This document shows positions 9,491 to 21,919 of a stretch of DNA of 42,377 nt, in pieces (the first letter of the stretch is position 1; each line of letters opens with the position of its first letter). Made by a program: the position numbers and the translations under genes. The notes under the pieces were generated by a model, which searched no databases, was not told the origin of the DNA, and saw only the letters and a program-made list of their open reading frames with translations. The stretch is from assembly GCA_003990745.1 (NCBI GenBank), contig RBNI01000107.1, positions 1 through 42,377 of the forward strand, written 5' to 3'. The DNA is from Jimgerdemannia flammicorona. Taxonomy: Eukaryota > Mucoromycota > Endogonomycetes > Endogonales > Endogonaceae.

Positions 9491-9944
9491 TGTAACAATT
9501 TCACAGTCATATTTAGTCTTAGTACATTTTTTGCATCTTTTAGTCAGTCTTTTCTTATTATTTCTTGAACATTCTACTATGTTCCAGTATCTTCTACTTG
9601 CTTAGAAACCTTCTTTTGGTGCCCAGACACTACTAGAACATTCTTGTCTTTCCTTGGTACTAAGTATCTTGTCTTAGCTAGTTATGGAACCTTTCTGAAC
9701 ATTATAGAATAGTATTAGTCAGCTTTGCTGAGAACCTATTTCTTGGTATTTCTCTTTCTTTCCAAGATTCTTCCAGATCTTTCTTTCAGATCATGTATAA
9801 ATATCCTTATTCTCTTCCTAAATAAAGCTTAGAATATTTTCTCCCAGAAATCCTTCCAGAACACTTGAACCTTTAAGTATCTCTTTGGTCAATCAGAACT
9901 TCCAGATTTAGCTACTTTCTCTTAAAGAAACTAGAACCATTATA
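9491..9944 (+). repeat. 5' LTR of element 2
   Basis: 454 bp, starting TGTAACAATTTC and ending ATTATA (a decayed ATTACA). TATAAATA lies at 9796-9803 and AATAAA at 9821-9826. The unusually close spacing predicts a very short R region. It is followed by the primer site TTGGTAGTAGTG. Confidence 0.88.
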
Positions 9945-10057
9945 CTTGGTAGTAGTGTTATTATATCTTGCCTTATTAAGAAACCTCACATAAATTCAGA
10001 AACCAGTCACAACTAGTCACATGAACCTGAAATAAGCTGTGAAGAGACAGTCTACTA

Positions 10058-11227
10058 CTATGCCCTTTCTCTGCTACCTTACTAGTCACAATGGTTTGAT
10101 AAGCAACCTTCTGAGTCCACTTTCCACAATTATTACCCCCTCTACCTTGGGTTGGTTTGCTGTGCCTGTTGCAGGGCAGTAGGAGGGAGGCAATGGTGAC
10201 GAGTTGCCCCTTTATTGGTGTCAGATCGGTGTCTTCTCTACTTTTTCATGGTTTCTGGTGCCTTCAGCTACATCTGGAGTGTATCTGTTTTGGTGTGGTG
10301 CCTTCTTCCTTTTGCCATCGCCAACAAGATACTGTCTCAGTATATCTCAGACTATGTAGGGAGTCAGCCGACCTTGGGTGTCAAGTGCTTAATGTAGGTT
10401 ACCTATAGGTCCTTGGTACTTGTGGTGGGGTCCTCTGGCTTTGGCAAGCTTCCCGGTGAGCATGGTTCTGGTATAGGTGACTGCTTTTTGAGTGTTGTCA
10501 GGATGGAAGGAGAGATGGCCATTACAGATAAAAGGAAGGGTGATAATGGTGAACCAGTAGAGTGCTAGGCTGGGGGTGGTCATTGGGGCTGGGACAGGTG
10601 CTGCTTCAGTGGGGTCTTTTGATTGGTGTAGTGCGGTTAGGTGGTAGGTGTCACTCTTAGCTTCTTTTGGCAATTCAGTAGATTGGGCCCCGGTCATTAG
10701 GAGGGGTTGGGGGGCCTGAGGCTACCCATTTCAGGCATCTTGGTTACACTCAACTGGAACTGGGAGCTGATATAATAATGTGATTGAGACCTACAGGCTT
10801 AAGTAGTGGAGTATTGGGGGTCTCCTCTCACCTTATGTATAAGTCCTTTACTCACCTCGACTGGGAGAACCAGGCCCTACTCACTGTGTTGTGCTTTGAT
10901 GAGAGTTTTTCTTTATCTGTCATTCTCTTTAGAGTGGCAGGGGCTATTCTATTCAGCTCAGGCATGGCCTTGTACATATGTTGGGTTCTCGGGCATGCGC
11001 TTTCAGTCATTGGTATATGGCTGGGTTTTCTCTGATGGTAGAGAGAGTATGGTGTGCAGAATGAGGTGCAGGCCACCATAGGCCCTGCTGTGCCTAACAT
11101 GGTCGAGCTGCTGGACAATAGCTAGCCTAGGTTAATGAGGGGGCAGTGCTTGGTGGGTGGTGGGAGAGGGTTTTGACCTATATAGTCTAGGTTCCCTTCC
11201 AATAAAAATCTGCTGGACATTGAGTCC

Positions 11228-11270
<43 letters not shown>
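10058..11270 (+). mobile_element. 1.2-kb poly(A) retroposon, copy 1
   Basis: It is flanked by the 13-bp duplication AGACAGTCTACTA (10045-10057 and 11271-11283). It ends with AATAAA, about 25 bp of spacer and 40 A. Its 5' end is near CCCTTTCTCTGCTACC, the same start as the other three copies. No long frame is conserved, though a hydrophobic frame recurs. Target duplication and tail indicate LINE-type target-primed insertion. It sits in the start of gag of element 2. Confidence 0.85.
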
Positions 11271-11273
<3 letters not shown>

Positions 11274-11283
11274 CAGTCTACTA

Positions 11284-12150
11284 GCTAGACCCCTCTGCTA
11301 CAGAAGAAGCAGAAGGATTATAGCTCAACATAGAAGATATGATCAATGCCATGGCCCACCAAATTCAAGAACTTCAAGCATAACTAGAATAGCAGAAAAC
11401 ACAAACTACAGATATATCATATTCTGCTGTAGTACCAGTTAGTTTCAAGCCACTCAAGCTAGATATCTTCAATGGCCATCAAGAAGAACTATCTACAGAT
11501 GTATAGACCTTCCAATTGGATCAATACTTTGAGCTCACAAGAATAGAAGATGACATGCAAGTCCAATTTGCTACTATACTTCTCTAAGAAAATACAGCTA
11601 TCTGGTGGTGCAATTATATCATGGTTATATCTGTATACTCATATACATGAATTAGAGATTGGAAAGCTTTCAAGAGAGCTCTTCACAAGCAGTTTAAGCC
11701 TGCTAATGCCACCAAGCTAGTCAGGGATAAGCTAGCAAATATCAAGCAACTCAAGTCTGTGCAAAGCTATAATATATAATTCTTGTCAATCCTACTTGAG
11801 CTACCAGTGGTATTCGAGGATGAAAAGATAGACTGCTATGTCCGAGGTCTGAAAGGAAATACACAAGTCAAGGTTGAGCTGAAAGAGCCCAAAACTCTTA
11901 ATGAAGCTATAAGAATTGCCAATAGATTTGATATCATCACCTTTGGTAACCACTTTGAATCAGAATGCTACAAAAAGAACTACTTCAAGAACCACTATAG
12001 AAACCAACCAAGGACAGTTGGCCTGGTACCAATGAACTTAGACACTATGAATAAAAAGAACACCAAGCTCACTCCTGAAGAAAAGGACCATCTGAAGAAA
12101 TCCAGAGCTTGTTTCTTCTGTTACTAAATAGGATACATTGTAATCAAATA
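11284..12150 (+). pseudogene. Gag of element 2
   Basis: A capsid-type Gag with K-P-L-K-L-D-I-F-N-G-H early and a recognisable retrotransposon gag fold: W-W-C-N-Y, then R-D-W-K-A-F-K-R-A-L-H-K-Q-F. The longest open piece is 11783-12127. The zinc knuckle C-F-F-C-Y-x-I-G-Y-I-V-I-K-Y is damaged: a stop replaces one residue, and both the His and the final Cys have become Tyr, each explicable by one transition. The 5' end of the internal region (9945-10057) is separated from this part by a 1.2-kb retroposon. Confidence 0.75.
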
Positions 12151-12240
12151 TCCTAGAAAGACTAGTAAACTCTCAAGACCAGTCACTATATTGTCCAAGG
12201 ACATACCTGTCAATCTCACTACCAGTTAACTTGAGCTCAA

Positions 12241-12560
12241 GGTCAAGAAGCTTTATCTGAAGGCCCAGGTCCCTCAATATCAAACAGAAGGAGCCATTGG
12301 TCTTAACCTACACTCAGTCAAACAAGTCACTATTCCAGCCAAGGGCTGTACTCTGGTACCCACTGGAATTTCAGTCTAATATCCTGAAGGACATTATACT
12401 AGAATTGTACAATGATCAGGACTCAGTGTTAAATATAATTTAGATGTAGGTACTGGTATTATGATCCAGATTTTCAAGAATAAGTTCAAGTCTTACTTGT
12501 CAACTAGAAGGATCAAGACTATACAGTTAAAGAAGAAGACTGAGTCATGCAAATGATCCT
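12241..12560 (+). pseudogene. Decayed dUTPase domain of element 2
   Basis: Between the zinc knuckle and the protease lies G-A-I-G-L-N-L-H (motif I), then L-V-P-T-G-I-S-V and Y-P-E-G-H-Y-T-R-I-V, followed by S-G-L-S-V-K (motif II) and V-G-T-G-I-M (motif III position, with the catalytic Asp lost). A faint motif IV follows (R-I-K-T-I-Q). Two in-frame stops are visible. The order and spacing match the dUTPase of element A, so I read this as the same domain inherited by a second gypsy family. It cannot be functional. Confidence 0.7.
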
Positions 12561-12681
12561 GGAAAAAGCCAGTCAACTCAAGATTATAGAAGTCCAAGAA
12601 CTCCCTAAAATCAAATGAGATCAAAAGGGTTTTGACAGCACTGATTAAGCAGTAAGTCTTAGTGAAAATCAAGCTCAAGCT

Positions 12682-13020
12682 ATGCTCATTTTCAAAGGCC
12701 TAGTTAAAGGAAAAGAAGTTCAAGTACTCATAGACAGCAGAGCTGCAGGGAACTTCATCAATCAGAATCTCATTGAAAACCTCAAGATCCTCACCAAGCC
12801 TATACCTAAGAACAATAGTATAGTCACTGCAGATGGTACTCTGCACCCCATTAAGTCAATTGTCACCAAACTGCCCATCAAGATCCAGAAATATTGAGAA
12901 CAAGTAGACTTTGAGATCGTATCACTAGGAGATCATGATTTGATCTTAGGAAAACCCTGGCTTACAAAACACAACCCAGATATTGATTGGTGCAAGAATG
13001 AAGTCACCCTACTTCAAGAT
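12682..13020 (+). pseudogene. Retropepsin-like protease of element 2
   Basis: The active-site triad reads D-S-R-A-A (12733-12747) instead of D-S/T-G-A, a single G-to-A change that should abolish activity. The rest is well preserved: N-F-I-N, T-A-D-G-T, then D-L-I-L-G-K-P-W-L after a stop at about 12895. The open pieces are 12682-12897 and 12940-13251. Confidence 0.78.
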
Positions 13021-13680
13021 AGAGCCAACATTATAATCAAGACAGACAAGACTACAAGTAAGACTCAGATTGCAACACTGTCAGCTATACAGTATAAAAA
13101 AGCACTCAAGAAGGTAATGCATGCCTTTATTATAATGATCTGCCCCAAGAAACAAGACAAGAGACTATCAATCAATAAAAGCATTAAGCTATTGCTAGAG
13201 AAATTCAAAGATGTCTTTCCAGACAAGCTACCTGGCCTACTACCTATATGAGAAGTTGATTGTGAAATTGGACTGACCCCAGGAGCTGTACCATCCAAGA
13301 AATACATATACCACATGTTTCTACTTGAAATTAAAGTAGTCAAGAAGGAACTAGAAGAACTACTTACATAAGGAGCTATCCAGCCAAGCAAATCTCCTTA
13401 TGGCTCATCAGTCTTATTCATCAAGAAGAAGGATGGTACTCTGCAAATATGCATAGACTATCATATATTTAACAAACTCACTGTTAAGAACTGCTATCCA
13501 TTACTCTTGATTGATCAAATCTTTGATACTCTCAAGAATGCCAAGTACTTCACCAAGTTAGATCTCATATCAGGATACCACCAGATTCAAATCAAGTCAG
13601 AAGACATTCCCAAGACTATATTTATGACCTCCTTTGGACTCTATGAATTCCTGGTCTTAGCATTTGGTCTCACCAATGTA

Positions 13681-13777
<97 letters not shown>

Positions 13778-13836
13778 GTCTCTTGGATTCCGCCTTTATT
13801 ACCAGTCTATGAATAAGTATACAACATCACCACCCA

Positions 13837-16800
13837 CTATCCAATCCCCATAGAGGGGCTCCTCCCCACCTCCTCTTGAATGAAAATCACCCTATCACCC
13901 ACCATACCAACTCTCCCCCCACTCTGGCCACAAATTTTCTCCACTAAGCGGTGTCTCCGACCACCCTGCAACCCCCAACCAAGCCACCAACCTGTTAAGG
14001 TGTCTTCCATCAGCCAGTGCCATCTCACCAACCGGTCCTCCAAGCCCTGCCTGCTCCCACCCTCAAAGACAAATAGCCAATGACTGGCCAGTCCTACTCA
14101 AATAGCCAATGCCCAGCCCAAAGTAATCCACTCCTTCCCTATCCCCCCTACCAAATGTTCCCTCAAGTCCTCCCACCTCCCTCGTACCTCATCTCCCCTA
14201 CGCCGTACCCCCAAGCATTCCCCAATCATGCACCAAAATTCCCCCAACACCTTACACTCTTCTAGCCAATGTTCCGGCGTCTGCACCCAACCCCCCTTCT
14301 GCCCTACATTATGGCACTCTTCACAGTCAAAGCATCCCCCTACGATGAGGTGCCCGGAGCGAAAGTTGAGCATCACATTCCTCCGCAGCATGCGCCACCA
14401 GACCACCTAGTACTTTGGTGGCATCCACTTTCTCACCACAGCACTCCAAGTCCAGACCCCATTCCAGTTCCACTCTTCGCCGATACTGACTCCTTGCCAA
14501 CTGCTAGGCCACAGATCCTGGCCTGGTCCCCTTTGGCATTCCATTCCATCACCAATGTCGAACTCAACTAAAGGGACACCACCCAGCAATACACGATCCC
14601 ATCTCCACATCGCTGGGCCCCAATCCTCCTCTCCTTCATTCCCCTGCCAACGAATTCCAATGCAGTGCGCCCCCTCTGCTATCCCCCATCAAAATCCCCT
14701 ATATCACAGTCGCTTAGTATCCTGAAGTCCAACTAATGCGAGGAGGTCCCCAGTAGCACCCCTTGGTGATGTCCGCCTCTCCCAGATTTTCTGTAGCAGA
14801 GGAACCCAACCACCTCCTCCCAATTCTACCACCCTCTTTAGCCACCATGCCCGCAAGCAGCATAGTCGTTTAGGGAAGTCAACCAGCCCCAGACCACCTC
14901 TCGCCACTGATAGGGACAAGGTCTCCCAATCAATCTGACTCCATCTTCCAGCCCAGATCCATCCCTTCGCTGACTTCACCAATCGCTTCACCACCCAAGC
15001 TGGGAAGTCCAGATGATAAGCCAGGTACCACAACTTCGGCAGCCAGTAGACATTCAAAATCGAGACCCTTCCTGCCAGAGAAAAATGTCTACCCCCCCAA
15101 CTCCACAGAGCCTCCTCCCAGATTCCAATCCTCTGCTCCCACCATAGCCTGGGCAGCACCGACCCATAGACAGACAGATAGATGCCCAAGTACCGCACGG
15201 CCTCACCAGTGGGGACGATTGTTCCTATAACCTCCCCTCCCACCAAACCATTGCTGAGCACTATCGTTTCACACTTATGCCAATTCAACTTCACTCCTGA
15301 GTGCTCCTCATACCACTCCACAGTCTTCTTGAGTTCTTCAACATCAGCAATCGAACCCAAACCAACCACCATGTCATCTGCGAAGGCCCCAACTTTCCAT
15401 CCTATGCTAAAAACAGAGAGTCCTTCTATCTTCTGCCGAATTCTATCCATAAGGGGTTCCAGAGAAAGAGCATACAAAATGGGGGACAGTGGGTCCCCCT
15501 GGGGCACCCCCCTGCCCAAGGGGAATGCTACTCCTTGATGACCATTGCACATGAGCGCAGCCCTACTCCCTTCCAGTAGGCTGACCATTGCTGACCGGAA
15601 TTGGGGCGGAACCCCCATCCTATCCAAAACTTTTGCCAGCCAGACTCTGCACATCCGGTCATAAGCCTTCTCCTGGTCCAAGAAGACTAGTCGCCCATCC
15701 AGTCCACAGGCTCTTGTCCCTTCAATAACTCCATATACCCAGGCAGTGCCATCCCTGATGAGCCGACTGCCCACAAATCCCCTCTGCTCCATACCTATAA
15801 CTTACTGGGCCACCTTCTATAATCTCACCACCACCACCTTGGTCACTAACTTCACTAACTTCCTGTCCATATCAAGCAACATTATCGGCCGCCAGTTCTT
15901 CCAATCCTTCCGCCTTCCTTTGTTTTTATATAGTAACGTCACCAGTCCAAGGTCTTGCTCCCCCACCCACCTCCCAGTCTGTAGAATGGAGTCACACAAT
16001 GCTGTCATCTCTCCCATCACCCCTGGGACTCTAACCATTTGCTTCCAAAAGTCCCAGGGCAGACCATCCTCTCCAGGCGCCATACCTGGTATTGTCGCGG
16101 CGAGAACCTGGTGGATTTCATCTTCCTGTACCAGCATCACCAGGTCATCTAGCCCCTCAACTTGTGGTGGGTGCCAATTCTCCAATGCTCGGTCAATAGT
16201 CACGGCATCTGCCCCACCCTCCTCCTCACTCCACAATCCACTCCATCTCTCCTTCAGCGTTCCAAGAATGTCCTGTACTCCATGCACCAGTACACCCTCG
16301 GAATCCAGCACCCCTTCCCACCGCTGCTGTACCCGTCTTGCCCTAAGAGCCCTTGTAAGAAACTTGGAAGGTCTCTCCCCTTCCTCCAAATCCTGCCAGC
16401 AGAGATGTGCTGCCAAACCCTGTACCCTCACTTCCTCTTCTTCCCGCAGCACCTGTTGTAGCTCCCTGACCTCCATTTTCGCCCTCATTAACCTCCAATC
16501 CTCTTCTCCCTCCAGCATTTTTAACCTCGCCCACTCCTCCAGTAGCTTAGTTAATCTAGTAGAAGCCCAACGCACTCTACGTCTCCTCTGTTTCCCAGCC
16601 TCCTTGCCTGCCTTGCTCCAATAGATCTTGGCCATCTCCTTCAACCTCATCCACCGAATTCCCATGGAGACACCCTCCTGCCACCAATTCTCCACCCTCC
16701 GCTGAATGTCTGTAGCCCACCCATCCCACTGGGTCTTGTCATCTAACAAAGAAAAATTGAGGTGCCAATGTCCAGGCCCATCCCCACTTCCCCCAAAGTG

Positions 16801-17502
16801 CCCCTGTCCCAAAAGCCCCCAGTAGTCCGACCATGGACACCACTCTACCTCCAATGACTTCCAAACATCCAGGCCCCAGCAGCTAGCTGTCAGTATCCAG
16901 TCGATTCTTGTCCCCAGACCCCCTGCCCAATGTGTATAAACCCTCCTATTCCCCCAGCACTCCCTCCCAGTGTCTACCAGTGCACTAAGTCTTTCGACCT
17001 CCTCCCAAGCTGCTAGTCCTCCACTTCTGCTCTCAGCACCTCGTCCTCCATCTGTTCTATCCAATAGTATGTCTCGAACTATGTTGAAGTCACCCCCTAG
17101 CATATCCACCCCAGCCTCTACAAAGTTCCTGCTCTCCAGTAAACCTGTCATCCAATCTACCTGCTCACTCTGTACTGCAGGGCAGTAGCAGGAGCCAACA
17201 GTAACTGGCTCTCAACCTGCCTGAATCCACTCTCCCCAGACTAGTCTCTCCCCCCAGCATCTCACATCCTGTATCTCCCCTCTACCTTTCCAAACCAAAA
17301 TTCCAACCTTGCCCTTCCAAATTGCAGCACCTCCCCATTCCTTCGTCCATTCCTTCTTATCTAAATCATCCTCACACCTAACATCCTGTAGTAGAAAGAG
17401 ATCGGCCTCCAATCCCTTCATCCAAGAAAAAATGTTTTGACATCGAGTAGCCCCCCGTAGCCCATTCACATTCAAAGAAAAAATGTTGGTTGTACTGTTC
17501 AT
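13837..17502 (-). pseudogene. LINE ORF2, endonuclease and reverse transcriptase
   Basis: One frame of 1222 codons (ATG 17500-17502 to TAG 13837) with stops at 17212, 15817, 15802, 14704, 14689, 14407 and 14098 and no frameshift. The N-terminal AP-like endonuclease has L-N-V-N-G-L, L-L-Q-D-V, G-G-D-F-N and R-I-D-W-I. Its S-D-H motif reads S-D-Y (codon 16822-16824), a His-to-Tyr transition. The RT domain includes F-L-D-Q-E-K-A-Y-D-R, G-V-P-Q-G-D-P-L-S-P and the catalytic F-A-D-D (around 15370), then G-G-L-G-L-V-D-F after the thumb. Near the C-terminus lies a C-x2-C...H-x4-C motif (C-E-E-C...E-H-W-L-E-E-C, about 14270-14340) like the zinc finger found after RT in other LINEs. The protein nicks DNA and copies RNA onto the nick. 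Confidence 0.88.
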
Positions 17503-17522
17503 AATAATAAATGTTATTTTAT

Positions 17523-19553
17523 CTACTGCTCCATGCTCATCTCCTCCTGCACCGTGTCCAGATTGTGTTCTGCAGCCACCTCCTCCTCTTCCCTCCTCTG
17601 AGCCTCCAATCCAGCCAGCAGTTCATTCATCTCATCATCAGCCTTCTCCTCGAACTCCTCCCGATATTCGATACATGCCTCCTGCCAGAGCTGCAGTCCA
17701 TGTCGCTCGTTCCAGCAGTATTCAGCCCTCTCCCCCGCAATGACTGCCATCTCTGCCTCCCTCTCCTTATCCACCTCATACCCTTCCTCTGCTAGGTACA
17801 CTGCAAGAATTTCCACCTTCAATGCCTTTGTCACTCCATCCCCCTGCAGTATTCCAGCCCAGTGCTCATCACTCATCACCCGCAAGTCCACCTCCCCCAA
17901 CTCTTCTGCCGTCAGGTTATTCATCATCCGATGCATCCAAATCAAGTTCCCCACCTCCTTCCCCCCCGGAGTCGCCGGCCTCCCTCCGTCCAACATAGTG
18001 GTGTCAGCCCCAACACTCGCAGACTCATCCCATACCTCTGGGACATCCACCAGTTCCTCCTCACCAGTAGCCACCACCTGTCCACCATACACCATCTCCG
18101 GAACCCCAAATTGCACCCTCTGGGCCCCTCGCATCTGCACATCCTCTACCACCCTGTTTCAGGAAGCCGGGCTATGCCTAATAAGGGGGGTAGGGGTAGG
18201 GGAGCTCTCCCAATCCTCCTCCCAAACCTCCAGCATACTGTCAGCATATAGATCCTTATTAGTCTTCTCCCCCTCCTCTCCTTCTGCCTTCTTGTCCTTC
18301 CCCTCTCCCTTGCCCGCCCAGATACTCGCTCCAGCACCCCTGGCACCCTTCCCCATGCTCGCATTCCCCAGTGGCCCATTGTCCAGCTTGGCCAGCAGCT
18401 CTTTCTGCCTCCTACACCCCTGATCCCTTTCCTACTGCTTCTTATTCACTTGAATCCGCTTTCCATCCACCACCTCCAAGTGTGTTGCCTCCTCGAAGGC
18501 TGCCCAAGCCTTTGCCTGCTTCTCGACAGCACCCTCCAACTCTTCTAGTGCTTCCAGCAAATCCTCCTCCTCCTCCTCATTTCCCTTCACCCTCGTCACC
18601 TTACACAGAATCACTCCCCAGACCATCACCGAAGGCCAGTCCCTTGCCTTCCCAGTAGCTTCCTTTCCAGCCAGCCTAATCCGCACATCCACATCCCCAG
18701 TCCTGAGCATAGTCCCTTCTCAGACCCGAAACCCGACATCTACCACCTCTCCATATTCCACCATGAAGTCCTCAACCCTCTTTCTTGTCTCTATCGCTGT
18801 CACCATTGGTACTCCTTTTACCAGCAGTTGGACCACCCTAGGATCCCACTTCAGACAGCACGCCATCAGAACACACACCTCTCCAACCACCAATCCAACC
18901 TTCAATGCCTCCTCCAATGGAGCCACCTCCTTAAAACCAACCTCCACTCCCTCCAGGCCCTTCAAAAACTTCACGGACGCAGCCCTGGCCACCTGCTTAG
19001 CGATGAGCCCCAACACCATTTTCGCCATCACCGCTAGGCCCCGGAAGCACAGTGTAACCGCAAATGCCGAGATCGATTTTTTGAGCAATGGGGCCACCGC
19101 CAGACCCGTTACACCATCAGCCAAGTCCCCTTGTCGTTTAAGCCTCAGCCGCTCAGCCTCGCCATTAGCCGTCACATCTGGATTTTTTTCCAGATTGACA
19201 GTCCCACCACCATCAGCAGTCACACTCCCCCCAGCTGCTACTCCCCCAGCTCTACTACCCTCTCTTCCAAGGGCTGCTCCCCCCTACACTGGCACCTTCT
19301 CCTTCTCGGCCTCCCTGCCCTTCCTCAGCCAGCCCTCCAGTCCTGATGCCTGTTGTCTCCCCTTCACCGTCTCCGCGAAGCTCGCCCTTCCAGATCCAAA
19401 GCCTCCACCACCTCCTCTACCCCTTCTATATCCACCGGCCAGCAGCCCCCTCATGCCCCCCCCCAGGCCCAGACCCCGCCCCACCTGCTGCCAGTCAAAA
19501 GCGCTTGGGCCACCCTGCCCAGTATGCACCTCAGGTTGCTTGTCGGTTGCCAT
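17523..19553 (-). pseudogene. LINE ORF1, nucleic-acid-binding protein
   Basis: One continuous frame of 677 codons from ATG (19551-19553) to TAG (17523-17525), interrupted only by TAG 19284, TGA 18720, TAG 18432 and TGA 18159. Each of these can come from CAG or CGA by one transition. From the N-terminus: a Gly/Arg-rich segment (residues about 25-60), a central region with an RRM-like strand L-L-V-K-G-V-P (about residues 240-275), an acidic run E-E-E-E-E-D, and a Glu-rich C-terminus likely to form a coiled coil. I see no zinc knuckle. The usual role is binding the element RNA. ORF2 starts 20 bp after its stop. Confidence 0.8.
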
Positions 19554-20059
19554 GTTGTTAGTCTCTTTTCACCAAAAACGATGTTGGAAGTGCTCTCCAA
19601 AGGTTGTGTGGTCTCACCAATGTACCTGCCACATTTCAGACTCTAATGAATAAGATATTCAAGGACCAACTATTTATTTTCCTATTGATATATCCTGATG
19701 ACATCCTGATCTTTAGTACAACTAAAGAAGAACACCTCAAATACATTTGAATAGTCCCAGAGATTCTGTAAAAACACAAGCTTTATACTAAGCTCAAGAA
19801 GTGTGAATTCTTCAAGAAACAAGTTAAATACCTTGGCCACATTGTCTCTGCACAAGAAATTCAAGTAGACCCATACAAGATAAAAGTAATTGAAGAATGG
19901 CCCATTCTGTCAAACCTCACAGAACTCCAATCCTTTCTTAGTCTAGCTGACTATTACTGCCACTTTGTCAGAAACTTCTCTGGCATTGCTGAGCCACTGA
20001 CTAATCTTATGAGAAAGGCCCTACACTCAGACCACTATGTACTCTATACCTAAGATCTC

Positions 20060-21770
20060 TTCTGTCAACAAGTCTTTCAAGAACTCAAGAACTGCCTGAC
20101 CTATACCCCAGTCCTGCATAATGCAGATCAAGGTCTAAAATTCATGGTCACTACTGATACATTGAATTTTGCCATTGAAGCAGTCTTTTTTTTTTTTTTT
20201 TTAACAGACTCAATGTCCTGCAGATTTTTATTGGAAGAGAATCTAGACTATATAGGCCAAAACCCTCTCCCACCACCCATCAAGCACTGCCCCCCCATTA
20301 ACCTAGACTAGCTATTGTCCAGCAGCTCAACCATACCAGGTGCAGCAGGGCCTATATTGGCCCACACCTCATTCTGCGCACCATGCTCTCCCTACCACCA
20401 GGGGAAACCCAGCTATATGCCAATGATCGAAAGTGCATACCCAAGAACCCAACATATGTATAAGGCCACACCCAAGCCGAATAGAATAGCCCCTGCCACC
20501 TCAAAGAGAATGACAGATAAAGAAAAACCCTCATCAAAGTACAACATAGTGGGTAGGGCCTGGTTCTCCCAGTTAAAGTGAGTAAAGAACTTACACATGA
20601 GGCAGGAGGAGATCTCCAATACCCCACTACTCAAGCCTGTGGGCTTTGATCACATTGCCGTATCAGCTCTTAGTTCCAGTTGAGTGCAGCCAAGATATCT
20701 GAAATGGGTAGCCTCAGGCCCCCCAACCCCCTCTGATGACTGGGGCCCAACCTGCTAAATTGCCAAAAGAAGCTAAGAGTGACACCTACCACCTAACTAT
20801 GCTGCACCAATCAAAAGACCCCACTGAAGCAGCACTCACCCCAGCCCCAATGATCACCCCCAGTCTGGTATCCTACTGGTTCACTGTTATCACCCTTCCT
20901 CTTATCTGTAATGGCCATCTCCCCTCTCATCCCGACAATATCCAAAAAGCAGTCACCTACACCAGAACTGTGCTTGCCGGGAAGCTTACCAAAGCCAGAG
21001 GGCCCCACCACAGACACTGAGGACTTGCAGGTAACCTATACTGAGTACTTGATGCCTAAGGTCGGCCGACTCTCTATGTAGTCTGAGACACACCAAGACA
21101 ACATCTTGTTGGCGACAGCAAAAGGAAGAAGGTGCCACACCAAAATGGATGTACTCCAGATATAGCCAAAGACACCAGAAACCATAAAAAAGTAGAGAAG
21201 ACATCAATCTGACACCAATAAAGGGGCAACTCATCACTATTGCCTCTCTCCCACTGCTCTGCAACAGGTACAGCAAACCAACCCAAGGTAGAGGGGGTAA
21301 TAATTGTGGAAAGTGGACTCAGAAGATTGCCTACCAAACTATTGTGACCAGTAAGGTAGCAGAGAAAGGATGGCCATTGGAGCAGTTCTGTCATAAGATG
21401 ATGGTAAAGAATATCACTCTATTACTTTTGAGTCCCACAAGCTGGCTCCAGCTGAACAAAAGCTAGCTACTCATGAGAAGAAACTACTAGCAATAATATA
21501 TGCACTAGACCACTGGCAATACTATCTAGAAGATATTAAGTTTGATGTCATTACTGATTATCAATCTCTCAAATACATCAACACCAACCTACTCTGTTAT
21601 ATCTATAAGCCAAGTGGAGCCTCAAGCTTCAAACCTTCAATCCAATAATTATCTATAAGCCTGGCAAGACACTTGTAGTATCAGATGCCTTATCAAGGCA
21701 CCCAGACCTTGTCACAATCATGCAAGTTACCTTGGTATCAGAATTTCTAGACCAAATCAGGTAAGCTTAC
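20060..21770 (+). pseudogene. RNase H of element 2, split by a 1.2-kb retroposon
   Basis: The first part ends V-T-T-D-T-L-N-F-A-I-E-A-V at the target duplication (20171-20185). The second part begins at 21373 and reads F-E-S-H-K-L-A-P-A-E-Q, then H-E-K-K-L-L-A-I-I-Y-A-L and D-Y-Q-S-L-K-Y, all typical of chromovirus RNase H. It is broken by stops and a frame change near 21600. Confidence 0.78.
20186..21372 (-). mobile_element. 1.2-kb poly(A) retroposon, copy 2
   Basis: Reverse orientation, T run at 20186-20202, flanked by the imperfect duplication GCCATTGAAGCAGTC / GCCATTGGAGCAGTTC (20171-20185 and 21373-21388). Full length, sharing both ends with copies 1, 3 and 4. It disrupts RNase H of element 2. 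Confidence 0.85.
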
Positions 21771-21919
21771 AAAGAAGACACAGTTGCCACTAGAGTTTTC
21801 TCGAATGAACTCAAGGATACATATACTGTTAAGAACAATCTGATCTATCATCAAGACCAAGTCTACCTATCTGAAAACATAAACCTATACTACAAGATTT
21901 TATAAGAATACTATGACTT

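Noticed and set aside
10389..10697. Antisense 102-codon frame of the 1.2-kb retroposon, similar to frames in copies 2, 3 and 4 (20736-21020, 27282-27467, 41616-41798)
   Set aside because: Similarity follows from nucleotide identity of the copies. The frame is antisense to the poly(A) and AATAAA signals, varies in length, and has no recognisable domain.
10784..11035. Hydrophobic sense frame in retroposon copies 1 and 2 that could encode a small membrane protein
   Set aside because: Copies 3 and 4 do not keep it, and neighbouring sense frames have stops at shared positions. Without a substitution test it cannot be called a gene; noted under the retroposon finding.
13801..14100. Possible RNase H domain at the end of LINE ORF2
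   Set aside because: I looked for the usual D-G-S and downstream acidic motifs and saw none; the only recognisable C-terminal motif is the Cys/His finger near 14270-14340.
15746..16624. 292-codon plus-strand open frame, and other long plus-strand frames in 15182-19650
   Set aside because: They lie antisense to LINE ORF1 and ORF2, which show real domain motifs. The low A/T content makes stops rare on the opposite strand, and the Ser/Pro/Thr-rich translations look like shadow frames.
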